64,000 nt of DNA from Wukongibacter sp050859025 (GCF_050859025.1 NZ_CP138200.1:1-64000), one strand, 5' to 3'; counted from the first letter of the stretch, positions 38,506 through 46,448 are shown. Numbers and translations are program-made. Notes: generated by a model from the sequence alone, not told the origin.

Positions 38506-39483
38506 TTACTGATGTATAATTTTTCCATCCTTATCTAAAATGTTACCGTCAGAATCATAGTAAACTGTCACCATAACAGGTACAGGTACTTTTACTGTTC
38601 CATATGCTTCTACTCTTCGCCATTCTTTAGCTTTTTTCTTCCACTTCTTGAAGTCTGGTGTAATTATTCCTTGTGAAACTAAATCATTAATTTCCTCATC
38701 ATATACATATACAGTATCACCATCAGCAAGAGTATATTTAAACTTCCTAAGAAGATAATGCTCATGTCTTAGAGGGTCACTACATGGACGTTTTCCACAT
38801 GTATAACATCTCTCTTCCTCACTTATAAATTTTTTATCAATAATATCTACATATTTCATTACATCTACTTCTTTTTTTATATCAATAATAGATCTGTATG
38901 TCTCATATTGAAATCCTACTCCTCTTTTTGCTTTAGTACAGTTTTCTGGTGCATATTGTGCTGGAAATCCATAATTATGCCCTTTACTAAAACTCTTACT
39001 TTTTGTCTGTCCTACACTTTCGGTAACGGATTCGGAATGTGTATAATTTATGTTAGTCTTTACTTTTGCAAATTTACTACCTGTTTCAAAACCTAATGAA
39101 ACACCAACAGAATCAGATACGGTAGTTGATTTTTGAACTGAATCAGAAATTGATATAGATTCACTTAATGCACCTGAAAAATTATCTGTTCTATAAACAA
39201 TACCAAAGTCTTTATAGTTTGTTACAGGATCATTGTCAGCTGGTCCATGAATAAGCTTTGTCTCTCTAACCCTAGTATAATATGTACCAGTTTCTGTATC
39301 ATTAACTTCTGTATATCCTTCGTTAGAGTTTATATCATAGGGTCCAATAATATAAATAGGTGAAGATTTTAGTTGTAGATCAATTGCTTCTACCATTGAA
39401 TAAGGCGATTCCATTGCATAAGCAGACATTCCCATTGTAGCAAATAAAAAACAAGCTAGAAAAAGTGAACAAATTCTTTTCAT
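38506..39483 (-). CDS. Secreted protein with an aerolysin-like Ser/Thr-rich segment
   Basis: A 325-residue protein with a clear signal peptide (MKRICSLFLACFLFATMGMS, cleavage near AYA). Residues about 105-165 alternate Ser/Thr with hydrophobics: GALSESISISDSVQKSTTVS, then SVGVSLGFETGSKFAKVKTN, then THSESVTESVGQTKSKS. Such amphipathic blocks around a Gly-rich centre are typical of the membrane-insertion region of aerolysin/ETX-MTX2 pore-forming proteins. The C-terminal part has a Cys cluster, CYTCGKRPC, and ends with a basic and then a Val-rich segment. I do not recognise a close family. AAAGGAGAA precedes the ATG. Another secreted beta-rich protein remains possible. Confidence 0.55.
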   Translation of the reverse strand: MKRICSLFLACFLFATMGMSAYAMESPYSMVEAIDLQLKSSPIYIIGPYDINSNEGYTEVNDTETGTYYTRVRETKLIHGPADNDPVTNYKDFGIVYRTDNFSGALSESISISDSVQKSTTVSDSVGVSLGFETGSKFAKVKTNINYTHSESVTESVGQTKSKSFSKGHNYGFPAQYAPENCTKAKRGVGFQYETYRSIIDIKKEVDVMKYVDIIDKKFISEEERCYTCGKRPCSDPLRHEHYLLRKFKYTLADGDTVYVYDEEINDLVSQGIITPDFKKWKKKAKEWRRVEAYGTVKVPVPVMVTVYYDSDGNILDKDGKIIHQ

Positions 39484-39784
39484 TTTATAATTCTCCTTTA
39501 TTTTTTATTCTGTAATACTTTGTACATAATATCTTGAAGTCTCGTTGAATTACAAGTAACCATGTTATAATGTGGGTGGAAAAAATCAATTTCTTTATAA
39601 GAATTGACTGGTGGCTCTAAGATTTCTGTTTTCTATACTTATTAGGAAAACGATGTATCACACTGAGGCTCACCTCCTTTATATGAATATAACATAGAAT
39701 TATCAAAAAAAATGCAGTAATTTGTAAAAAAATAAAAAAATTTACTTTTTTATACTTTATTTTAAAAAAATACAATATATTAAT

Positions 39785-39803
39785 AAAAACCCTAAGGCTT
39801 TTG
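39785..39803. other. Left arm of a hairpin split by the IS element
   Basis: AAAACCCTAAGGCTTTT on the left faces AAGCCTTAGGGCTTTT at 41527-41542 on the other side of the element. Without the insertion these would form a terminator stem. The remainder of 39484-39784 is AT-rich DNA with no gene I can support. Confidence 0.6.
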
Positions 39804-39869
39804 ATATGCTCCCCTTGTAGTGGACAGTTTAAATAATAAAACTGTTTGCTACGAGGAGGAGCATTTTCT

Positions 39870-40553
39870 ATGGGAAGAAAACCTAAGGTTTCTTGTGAAT
39901 TAAAGCTAGGAGCAGTTATGAAATACCTAAATAATGAAGGATCATACGAAACAATTGCATCCATGTATGATATTAATTGGACAACTTTAAGAGCCTGGGT
40001 AAAAAATTACCAAGCATTGGGCGCTGATGGACTTCGCGCAAAATCTACAAATAAGCACTATAGTGCCTCATTTAAAGTACAAGTTATAAATTCATATTTA
40101 AATGGAGAAGGTTCATTTATTGATCTATCTAAAAAGTATAAGATACCTTCTAAAAGAACCATAATGAATTGGGTTTTAAAGTATAATAGTCATGAACAGT
40201 TAAAATCTTCAGGTACGGGAGGAGCTATTGTCATGACTAAAGGAAGAAAAACAACACTCGATGAACGCATTGAGATTATAGAATATTGTATTGATAATGA
40301 GTGTAACTATGCAAAGACGGCTGAAAAATTCCAAGTATCCTATCAGCAAGTTTACACTTGGACTAAGAAATATAAAAAAAGCGGGATTGAAGGATTACAA
40401 GACCGAAGAGGTAAGGGCAAAACAGAAAGTGAGTTAACTGAAATTGAAAAACTAAGAGCACAAAATAAGCTGCTACAAGCAGAAAATCGCAAACAGCAGA
40501 TGGAGATAGATTTTCTAAAAAAGTTAGAAGAGATAGAAAGGAGGCGGTCCTAA
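39870..40553 (+). CDS. IS3-family transposase OrfA
   Basis: A 227-residue DNA-binding subunit with two helix-turn-helix regions, GSYETIASMYDINWTTLRAW near the N-terminus and NYAKTAEKFQVSYQQVYTWT in the middle. It ends in a charged leucine-zipper-like coiled coil (EIEKLRAQNKLLQAENRKQQ). I chose ATG 39870 (MGRKPKVSCELK), which follows GAGGAGGAG. Near its end lies the slippery heptamer A-AAA-AAG (40517-40523), in the correct phase for a -1 shift into OrfB. Confidence 0.88.
   Translation: MGRKPKVSCELKLGAVMKYLNNEGSYETIASMYDINWTTLRAWVKNYQALGADGLRAKSTNKHYSASFKVQVINSYLNGEGSFIDLSKKYKIPSKRTIMNWVLKYNSHEQLKSSGTGGAIVMTKGRKTTLDERIEIIEYCIDNECNYAKTAEKFQVSYQQVYTWTKKYKKSGIEGLQDRRGKGKTESELTEIEKLRAQNKLLQAENRKQQMEIDFLKKLEEIERRRS
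40517..40551 (+). promoter_or_regulatory. Programmed -1 frameshift site
   Basis: Slippery A-AAA-AAG (40517-40523) in OrfA phase, followed 14 nt later by AGGAGGCGGTCCT, which can fold as a small stem (AGGA/TCCT). Confidence 0.8.
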
Positions 40554-41437
40554 GTAATGTAAGACATGAAACGATTTACACAACGATAAAAGAATTAAAT
40601 AAATCAAAGAGTTATTCGATTTCAGAATTATGTACATATATTGAAATCCCACGCTCATCCTACTACAAGTGGAACAATCGCAATGAAAGCAAAAATGAAA
40701 ATTTCAACAAACACCTTGTTGAAATTATTAAAGAGAAGTATGAAGAACAAGATGGAATTCCAGGTTATCGGCAAATGACCATAATCATCAATCGTGAGAC
40801 TGATTTTCATGTAAATCACAAAAGAATCTATCGCTTAATGGATATCCTTGGCTTAAAATCAGTTTGTAGACCTAAGAAAAAGAAATATGTGAAATCGACA
40901 CCTGAAACGACAGCCGAAAATATCTTAGATCGCAAATTTAATGCTAACAACTTTGGTGAAAAGTGGTTAACAGATGTGACTGAGTTTAAATACGGTGCAA
41001 ATAGCAAAGCTTATCTTAGTGCAATTATTGATTTGGCAGATAAAAGTGTCGTTGCTTACGTGCTTGGAAAGTCAAATAATAACTCACTGGTATTTGAAAC
41101 CTTTAAAAGGGCAAATGAAATTCATCCAAATGTAACGCCACTATTTCACAGCGACAGGGGGTTTCAATACACCTCAAAACTGTTTAAAAATATGTTAGAA
41201 AAAGCTGGAATGACTCAAAGTATGTCTCGTGTAGGACGCTGTATTGATAATGGCCCAATGGAAGCCTTCTGGGGAATGTTAAAATCTGAAATGTATCACT
41301 TAAATAAATTTGATACATATGAAGAATTAGAACAATCTATTGATAAATATATATACTTTTATAATAACCGACGATACCAGAAGCGATTGAAGAGCATGAC
41401 CCCAATCGAATATCGTAAACAATTATTAGCTGCATAA
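40523..41437 (+). CDS. IS3-family transposase OrfB (DDE), made by -1 frameshift
   Basis: The frame is open from the slippery site at 40517-40523 to TAA at 41435. The early part reads VRHETIYTTIKELNKSKSYS and then GIPGYRQMTIIINRETDF, the usual HTH_21 region. Catalytic residues are visible as TDVTEFKYG (Asp), FHSDRGFQYTS (Asp) and DNGPMEAFWGMLKSEMY (Glu). There is no good independent start near the beginning. The product is therefore likely an OrfAB fusion of about 522 residues, as in IS150. A first in-frame ATG at 40775 would lose the N-terminal part. Confidence 0.87.
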   Translation, partial: VRRDRKEAVLSNVRHETIYTTIKELNKSKSYSISELCTYIEIPRSSYYKWNNRNESKNENFNKHLVEIIKEKYEEQDGIPGYRQMTIIINRETDFHVNHKRIYRLMDILGLKSVCRPKKKKYVKSTPETTAENILDRKFNANNFGEKWLTDVTEFKYGANSKAYLSAIIDLADKSVVAYVLGKSNNNSLVFETFKRANEIHPNVTPLFHSDRGFQYTSKLFKNMLEKAGMTQSMSRVGRCIDNGPMEAFWGMLKSEMYHLNKFDTYEELEQSIDKYIYFYNNRRYQKRLKSMTPIEYRKQLLAA

Positions 41438-41596
41438 AAAGAACGCTAACCAATATTTGATTAGCGTAAGTTTATATTATTTTCACTGTCTACTTGACAG
41501 GGGCATGTTCATTTGTGTGAAAATATTAAGCCTTAGGGCTTTTCTAGTTTTTGTGAGTATTGTTGATGTAATGACAGAAAAAAAATAAAAAAACAG

Positions 41597-41625
41597 TTGA
41601 CAAAAATAGTAAAACAAAATATAAT
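41597..41625 (+). promoter_or_regulatory. Promoter of the perR-rubrerythrin cluster
   Basis: TTGACA (41597-41602), a 17-bp spacer and TATAAT (41620-41625), a perfect sigma-A promoter. Confidence 0.85.
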
Positions 41626-41629
41626 TTAA

Positions 41630-41644
41630 TTGTAATCATTACAA
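41630..41644. promoter_or_regulatory. PerR/Fur-type operator
   Basis: TTGTAATCATTACAA is a perfect 7-1-7 palindrome close to the PerR box TTATAATNATTATAA. It starts four bases after the -10 element, the classic position for repression. Confidence 0.8.
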
Positions 41645-41688
41645 ATATGAAATCAAAACAAAATATAAAATGTTTTAAAGTGAGAAGT

Positions 41689-41713
41689 ATAGAGATTCAA
41701 GCAGAACTCTATG
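41689..41713. repeat. Minimal family-1 remnant
   Basis: TATAGAGATTCAAG joined to CAGAACTCTATG: the two ends of a family-1 element with the middle missing. It lies in the leader of the small winged-helix gene. Confidence 0.45.
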
Positions 41714-41756
41714 GGATTAACAATTATATGTTTATAAATAAAAGGAGGATATTTAT

Positions 41757-41936
41757 ATGGAAAGCAGGGATTTAATAATAAAGGCATTTGAAGAGGCCGG
41801 TAAACCTTTAAAAACTGGAGAAATAGATGAAATCTCAGGATTAGATAAAAAGGAAGTAGGGAATATTATAAAAAAGTTAAAGGAGGAAGAAGTAGTTTTT
41901 TCTCCTAAACGTTGCTACTATAATATGAAAAAGTAG
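41757..41936 (+). CDS. Small winged-helix DNA-binding protein (59 aa)
   Basis: ATG at 41757 behind AAAGGAGG, stop at 41934. The protein begins MESRDLIIKAFEEAGKPLKT and includes GEIDEISGLDKKEVGNIIKK, a compact winged-helix pattern, ending CYYNMKK. It is the first gene after the PerR-box promoter and lies 14 bp upstream of perR, so it belongs to the peroxide-response unit. No partner or ligand can be inferred. It is under 60 codons but has a good ribosome site and a coherent fold. Confidence 0.75.
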   Translation: MESRDLIIKAFEEAGKPLKTGEIDEISGLDKKEVGNIIKKLKEEEVVFSPKRCYYNMKK

Positions 41937-41950
41937 AAAAATGGAGGGAG

Positions 41951-42379
41951 ATGAAGGAGAGGCTATCCGAGAAAATGACAATTACTAATGTAGGTGATTA
42001 TTTAAAGAATCATGGAATAAAACCTTCACTACAGAGAATAAAAATATTTGAGTATTTAATAAAATATATGAATCATCCTACAGTAGACATGATATATAAG
42101 GAGTTAGCGAAGGAAATACCTACTCTTTCTAAAACAACTGTATATAATACACTCAACCTATTTATTAAAAAAAGTATTGTTAAAGTTATTACGATTGAAG
42201 AAAATGAAGTAAGATATGACGCAGATATCTCATTACATGGACATTTTAAATGTGAAGTATGTGGGAAAATCTATGATTTTAGTTTAGATAATGTACATCT
42301 GAAGAATGATATGTTAAAGGATTTTGAAACTAAAGAAAGGCATGTCTATTTTAAAGGCAAGTGTAAAAGCTGTATTTAA
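41951..42379 (+). CDS. perR: Fur-family regulator, PerR type
   Basis: A 142-residue metal-dependent repressor. The recognition helix is PTLSKTTVYNTLNLFIKKS. The structural zinc site uses CEVCG and the C-terminal CKSC. Regulatory-metal ligands appear as NHPTVD (His) and DADISLHGHFKC (Asp, His, His), the PerR pattern in which metal-catalysed His oxidation senses peroxide. GGAGGGAG precedes ATG 41951. Rubrerythrin, a standard PerR target, is next, and a PerR box covers the shared promoter. Confidence 0.88.
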   Translation: MKERLSEKMTITNVGDYLKNHGIKPSLQRIKIFEYLIKYMNHPTVDMIYKELAKEIPTLSKTTVYNTLNLFIKKSIVKVITIEENEVRYDADISLHGHFKCEVCGKIYDFSLDNVHLKNDMLKDFETKERHVYFKGKCKSCI

Positions 42380-42407
42380 ATTTATATAAAGGGGGAAACA
42401 TTGAATT

Positions 42408-42983
42408 ATGAAGAGTTTAACTGGTACTAAAACAGAGCAAAATTTATTAAAGGCCTTTGCAGGTGAATCACAAGCAAGAAATAGATACACATTTTTTGCA
42501 GAAAAGGCAAGAGAAGAAGGATATGAGCAAATAGCAGAATTATTTATTGAGACGGCGGAAAATGAAAAGATTCATGCCCAGAAGTTTTTCGCATTTTTAG
42601 AAGGAAGACCATTGGAAATAACTGCTACATATCCAGCTGGAAAGGTAGGGACAACTGCTGAAAATCTGAAGGCAGCAGCAATGGGAGAAAATGAAGAATA
42701 TTCGGAGCTCTATCCGGCATTTGCTGAAGAAGCTAAGAATGAGGGCTTTCCACAGGTAGCAGCAGCATTCAATCTAGTCTCAAAGGCTGAGATAGAACAT
42801 GAACAAAGATACTTAAAGCTTCTTAAAAATCTAGAAGAGGGTATGGTATTTAAAAAAGAAGAAGCTGTTAGATGGAAATGTAGAGTATGTGGATATGTTC
42901 ATGAAGCGTCAGAAGCACCAGGGAGATGTCCTTTATGTGCAGTTGATAAAGCTTACTTTGAAATTAAGGAAACAAATTATTAA
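42408..42983 (+). CDS. rbr: Rubrerythrin
   Basis: Peroxide reductase of anaerobes, 191 residues. The N-terminal four-helix domain carries diiron ligands in FAGESQARNRYTFFAEKA, ETAENEKIHAQKFF, and KAEIEHEQRYLKLL. The C-terminal rubredoxin domain binds one iron through WKCRVCGYVHEA and PGRCPLCAVDK. It is expected to detoxify hydrogen peroxide using reduced rubredoxin or a similar donor. It lies 28 bp after perR and ends directly at a family-2 repeat. Confidence 0.96.
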   Translation: MKSLTGTKTEQNLLKAFAGESQARNRYTFFAEKAREEGYEQIAELFIETAENEKIHAQKFFAFLEGRPLEITATYPAGKVGTTAENLKAAAMGENEEYSELYPAFAEEAKNEGFPQVAAAFNLVSKAEIEHEQRYLKLLKNLEEGMVFKKEEAVRWKCRVCGYVHEASEAPGRCPLCAVDKAYFEIKETNY

Positions 42984-42984
42984 G

Positions 42985-43169
42985 TTAATCTCTTGTGCTA
43001 GTTCCTGTAGCGGGGAGTGATGCTATTTCATTTTCGTTCATGCAATGAACCTGTTTTTCTATGTATTTTGAAGGTAAAAACAGATTCCTTGAAATCACTA
43101 AAATGAAATATCATAACTCCCTAGGTATTACAAAATCAAAATATGCTATTAACTAGCACAACCGGTTAA
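42985..43169 (+). repeat. Family-2 foldback repeat, copy 3
   Basis: About 185 bp, nearly identical to the copy at 58.754 kb. Ends TTGTGCTAGTT and AACTAGCACAA are inverted. The outer stem is TATTTCATTTT with AAAATGAAATA, and GGGAGT pairs with ACTCCC. The inner core is GAACCTGTTTTT with AAAAACAG. It starts two bases after the rubrerythrin stop, on the same strand. Confidence 0.88.
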
Positions 43170-43176
43170 TTTATAT

Positions 43177-43254
43177 AAAAAAGAACCTATTCAATATTTG
43201 GATTGTTCTCTGTCAAGTAGACAGAGGGTACTTCAATGAATAGGTTCTTTTTAT
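43177..43254 (+). terminator. Terminator containing an IS3-end relic in its loop
   Basis: AAAAAAGAACCTATTCA pairs with TGAATAGGTTCTTTTT across a 43-nt loop. The loop holds CTGTCAAGTAGACAG (43210-43224), the terminal sequence of the IS element at 41.5 kb. The sequence just before it, AAAAAGAACCTATTCAATAT, also resembles the last bases of that element. It looks like a decayed solo IS end that now works as a terminator. Confidence 0.65.
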
Positions 43255-43488
43255 ATAGAACTAAAATGTAGATTTGTAAGTAGGTTATATATAGAAAAAA
43301 TATTTGTCTGTAGTTACTTATAAAATGGGTATATTAAGAATAAATGGCTAAAACTCAAAAAAAGTTTATTGAATTTTTTCAAGCTTCTTAATATATATTT
43401 TTTTGTGAAGGTTTTTCTTGCCCTGTATAGAAATATATGGTTAAGATAAGTTTATATGTGTAAATAATTTTTTAAGAAACTAATTAAG

Positions 43489-43581
43489 TATAGGGATTTA
43501 AGTAAAGACTTTAATTTATACATAACCAAAACTCCTAAAAACATTGAGTATTTGTACATGTATAAATTAAGTTTTACTATA
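43489..43581. repeat. Family-1 repeat, copy G
   Basis: TATAGGGATTTAAGTAAAGA at the left and TAAATTAAGTTTTACTATA at the right. It lies 72 bp upstream of the kinase gene. I see nothing else supportable in 43255-43653. Confidence 0.7.
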
Positions 43582-43653
43582 CAATAGACTTATCATAACC
43601 CAAATATCTATAGATACATTTTTGAATCTTTAATTCTAAGGGGAGAAACGAAA

Positions 43654-44544
43654 GTGGAAAAAGCTATTAAGAGGGTAATAAAGAGAATGAAGTTAAAGGT
43701 TCGAGATATGGATTCAGTTCCTGAATCCTATAGTTCTAAAGTATGTAGTCTAGTCTTAGAAAATAATGAGAAGGTTATACTAAAAATACCATATAATAAG
43801 GATAAGCTGATAAAGGAATATAAAATGCTTCAGCTTTTAAGAGGAAAGCTTCCTACACCTCAGATATTGGATTTTTGGGAGGGCAATGATGAGATATCTG
43901 GAGCTTTACTACTATCCTATATTGATGGAAAACCTGTGATTGACAATATAAATGATAAACTAGCATTTCAAATGGGAGAATTGTTAGCTAAATTACATAG
44001 TGCTCAGATTGAGAGAGAAAAGTTGGGAAAGGCCTATAGACTAATTCACACTGATGAAAATGAATGGTGGTCAATCATCAAAACATGGTTTGAAAACTGC
44101 GCTGAGGAGTGCAAGGATATTTTAGATAATGAGCTTCTTAATAAATCTATAAAGCTTTTTAATTTATATTATGAAAATTTACCTAGACCAGATTATCCAT
44201 CAGTAGTACATATGGATTATAGGCCTGGTAATATATTGGTTAAGGATTCTAAGATTGTAGGACTTGTGGATTTTGAAAATGTCAGAATAGGTTCTGCTGA
44301 TGTAGACTTCTCAAAAATGAAAATTTACGTGTGGGATCAATTCACGAAAACTAAAAAGGAGTTTTTAAATGGATATAGAAAAATAAGACCTTTACCGGAT
44401 ATTGAAAGGACCTTACCATTTTACGTACTATTTAATACCTTTACAGGAGTTGGTTGGTGTGTAAAAAGGGAAAAAATCAATGACAGTTTTTATTGTGAAA
44501 ACATAATTAAGCTTAAAGATATTATTCGTATTAGTGGAATATAA
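43654..44544 (+). CDS. Aminoglycoside phosphotransferase-family kinase
   Basis: A 296-residue protein of the APH/choline kinase fold. The N-lobe lysine is in KVILKIPYNKDK, the catalytic loop is VVHMDYRPGNILV (His-Asp...Asn), and the metal-binding Asp is in GLVDFENVRIG. The family phosphorylates aminoglycosides, choline, homoserine or other small alcohols, so resistance cannot be assumed. It is probably a chromosomal housekeeping kinase. The start is GTG at 43654 behind GGGGAG. It is a single gene flanked by repeats. Confidence 0.8.
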   Translation: MEKAIKRVIKRMKLKVRDMDSVPESYSSKVCSLVLENNEKVILKIPYNKDKLIKEYKMLQLLRGKLPTPQILDFWEGNDEISGALLLSYIDGKPVIDNINDKLAFQMGELLAKLHSAQIEREKLGKAYRLIHTDENEWWSIIKTWFENCAEECKDILDNELLNKSIKLFNLYYENLPRPDYPSVVHMDYRPGNILVKDSKIVGLVDFENVRIGSADVDFSKMKIYVWDQFTKTKKEFLNGYRKIRPLPDIERTLPFYVLFNTFTGVGWCVKREKINDSFYCENIIKLKDIIRISGI

Positions 44545-44564
44545 TAAATAATGCTTACTATTGA

Positions 44565-44682
44565 TATACAACATTAAGATTTAAAATAAATTTTTATAGA
44601 AACAATGAACACTTCTACATTTTTCTATGAAAATTTTAAACATTGACGTTGGTTATCTATATAAAATACATATAATTTTAAG
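44565..44682. repeat. Family-4 repeat, copy 1
   Basis: Outer ACAACATT (44568) faces a GTTGGTTATC-type end (44649-44658). The inner stem AAATTTTTATAGAAA pairs with TTTCTATGAAAATTT around the loop CAATGAACACTTCTACA. The copy at 61.1 kb keeps the loop but has a different, still paired stem. Confidence 0.6.
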
Positions 44683-44735
44683 ATAAAAAGAAACTAGTTA
44701 TTCAAGCTTATAGAAGTAAGAAAGGAGATAAAATC

Positions 44736-46448
44736 ATGTTAAAGAATGGTACAATAAAAAAGAAAAAAAGAGTATATTTCAATGAGGATTTTAAAGCAGA
44801 CCAGTGGAGCCTAGTTGAAAAAGAGTTAAAAAATATTGAGAGCCAAGATATAAACTCTAAGGAGGATTTAGAAGTTGTAATAGAAAAATATAGTGAATTG
44901 TCATACATAATTGAAGAAACCTATGCTTGGAAGTACATAAAGATGACATGCAATGCAGATAAACAAGAATATTCTAAGGATTTTAATAAATTTTATGCAG
45001 AGGTTGTATCTAAGAGCCAGCCCTATGATTTTAGATTTAAGAAGAAAGTCTATGAAAGTCCATATAAAAAAGAGCTTTCAGAAGAAAAATATGGACATTT
45101 TATAAAAATAATATCAAACGATATAGAGATCTTTAGAGAAGAAAATGTTCCTCTTATGGTACAAGAAAATGAACTTTCAAACAGGTATGGAGAAATACTA
45201 TCAAAGCTTACGGTAGAGTTTGATGGAGAAGAAAAAACCTTAATACAAATGAAGAAATACCTTATGGACCCTGATAGACAAAAAAGAGAAGAATCATGGA
45301 AATTAGTTGCTGAAAAGATGCTTGAGAAGGAAGAAAAATTAAATAAATTATTTGATGATCTAAAGGCGATAAGGATACAAATAGCTAAGAATGCTGGGTT
45401 TGATAACTATAGAGATTATATGCATAGGGCTAAGGGACGGTTTGATTATACACCTGAAGATATAATTAAATTTCATAATTCCGTAGAAAAGGTTGTAATT
45501 CCATTCCTTAAAGAGCTTAGTGAAGAGAGAAAAGAAAAATTAGGAATTGAAACATTAAGACCTTGGGATATGGAAGTAGATGTGGATGGTAAAGTTTTAA
45601 AGCCCTTTGAAAATACAGAGGAATTTGTAGACAAGGCCGTTAATATTTTATCTAAGGTTAAACCAGAGTTTGGTAAAAAGCTAGAGATGATGAAGAAAAG
45701 TGAATTTCTTGATTTGGAAAACAGAAAGGGTAAAGCTCCTGGAGGATATAATTTTCCACTAGCAGAGCATGGAGCTGCATTTATATTTATGAACGCCGTA
45801 GGTCTTAACGACGATGTAAAAACCTTACTTCATGAGTCAGGTCATGCAATGCATTCCTTTGCAAAGGCAAATGAAAAAATAAGTCAATATAAGGATGTTC
45901 CCAGCGAGCTTGCTGAACTGGCATCTATGTCAATGGAGCTCCTTACACTAGAATATCTCAATGAATATTATGATGATGAATCAGATTTAAGAAAGGCAAA
46001 AAAAGACCAGCTTGAAGGGACTATACAATTTTTACCTTGGGCTATGATTGTAGATGCCTTTCAACAATGGATATATACAAATCCAAATCATACAGTAGAG
46101 GAAAGAACAGAGTACTTTAGATCTCTAATGGAGAGGTTTAATAAAGGTGTGGATTGGTCTAACCTTGATTCAGAAAAGGGATCTAGGTGGCTTAGACAAC
46201 TACATATATTTGAAGTTCCATTTTATTATATTGAATACGCTATTTCTCAGCTTGGTGCTATTGCAATATATAAGAATTATAAAGAAAATGGAGCTAAAGC
46301 AATTGAAGAATATGAAAATTTCTTAAATCTTGGATATTCTAGATCAGTTAGTGATATATATAGGGCTGCAGGTATAAGATTTGATTTTTCCGAAGAATAT
46401 ATAAAAGAAATAATTGGATTTATCAAAAAAGAATTGGCAGAAATTTAG
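44736..46448 (+). CDS. pepF: M3-family oligoendopeptidase F-like metallopeptidase
   Basis: Cytoplasmic zinc peptidase that degrades short peptides, 570 residues. The zinc motif HESGHAMHSF is at residues 366-375, with the third ligand in DVPSELAELASMSMELL about 25 residues later. The N-terminal half is the helical M3 lid (FNEDFKADQWSLVEKELKN). An AAAGGAG ribosome site precedes ATG 44736. In a protein-fermenting anaerobe it would recycle imported peptides. Confidence 0.93.
   Translation: MLKNGTIKKKKRVYFNEDFKADQWSLVEKELKNIESQDINSKEDLEVVIEKYSELSYIIEETYAWKYIKMTCNADKQEYSKDFNKFYAEVVSKSQPYDFRFKKKVYESPYKKELSEEKYGHFIKIISNDIEIFREENVPLMVQENELSNRYGEILSKLTVEFDGEEKTLIQMKKYLMDPDRQKREESWKLVAEKMLEKEEKLNKLFDDLKAIRIQIAKNAGFDNYRDYMHRAKGRFDYTPEDIIKFHNSVEKVVIPFLKELSEERKEKLGIETLRPWDMEVDVDGKVLKPFENTEEFVDKAVNILSKVKPEFGKKLEMMKKSEFLDLENRKGKAPGGYNFPLAEHGAAFIFMNAVGLNDDVKTLLHESGHAMHSFAKANEKISQYKDVPSELAELASMSMELLTLEYLNEYYDDESDLRKAKKDQLEGTIQFLPWAMIVDAFQQWIYTNPNHTVEERTEYFRSLMERFNKGVDWSNLDSEKGSRWLRQLHIFEVPFYYIEYAISQLGAIAIYKNYKENGAKAIEEYENFLNLGYSRSVSDIYRAAGIRFDFSEEYIKEIIGFIKKELAEI

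Larger units (their letters stand above)
39806..41508 (+). mobile_element. IS3-family insertion sequence (IS150-like), intact
   Basis: About 1.70 kb. The ends are imperfect inverted repeats: ATGCTCCCCTTGTAGTGGAC at the left and, read from the right end, ATGCCCCTGTCAAGTAGACA. Two overlapping frames encode OrfA and the DDE transposase OrfB, joined by a -1 frameshift signal. No clear target duplication is seen outside the ends. All catalytic residues are present and no frame is broken, so it may be active. Confidence 0.9.

Noticed and set aside
39617..39964. 115-codon minus-strand frame across the left IS boundary
   Set aside because: It spans the insertion end and runs antisense to OrfA, with no homology or ribosome site.
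43654..44544. Acquired aminoglycoside resistance gene
   Set aside because: Only the generic APH kinase fold is visible; codon use resembles the neighbours and no mobile element directly flanks it, so resistance is not supported.
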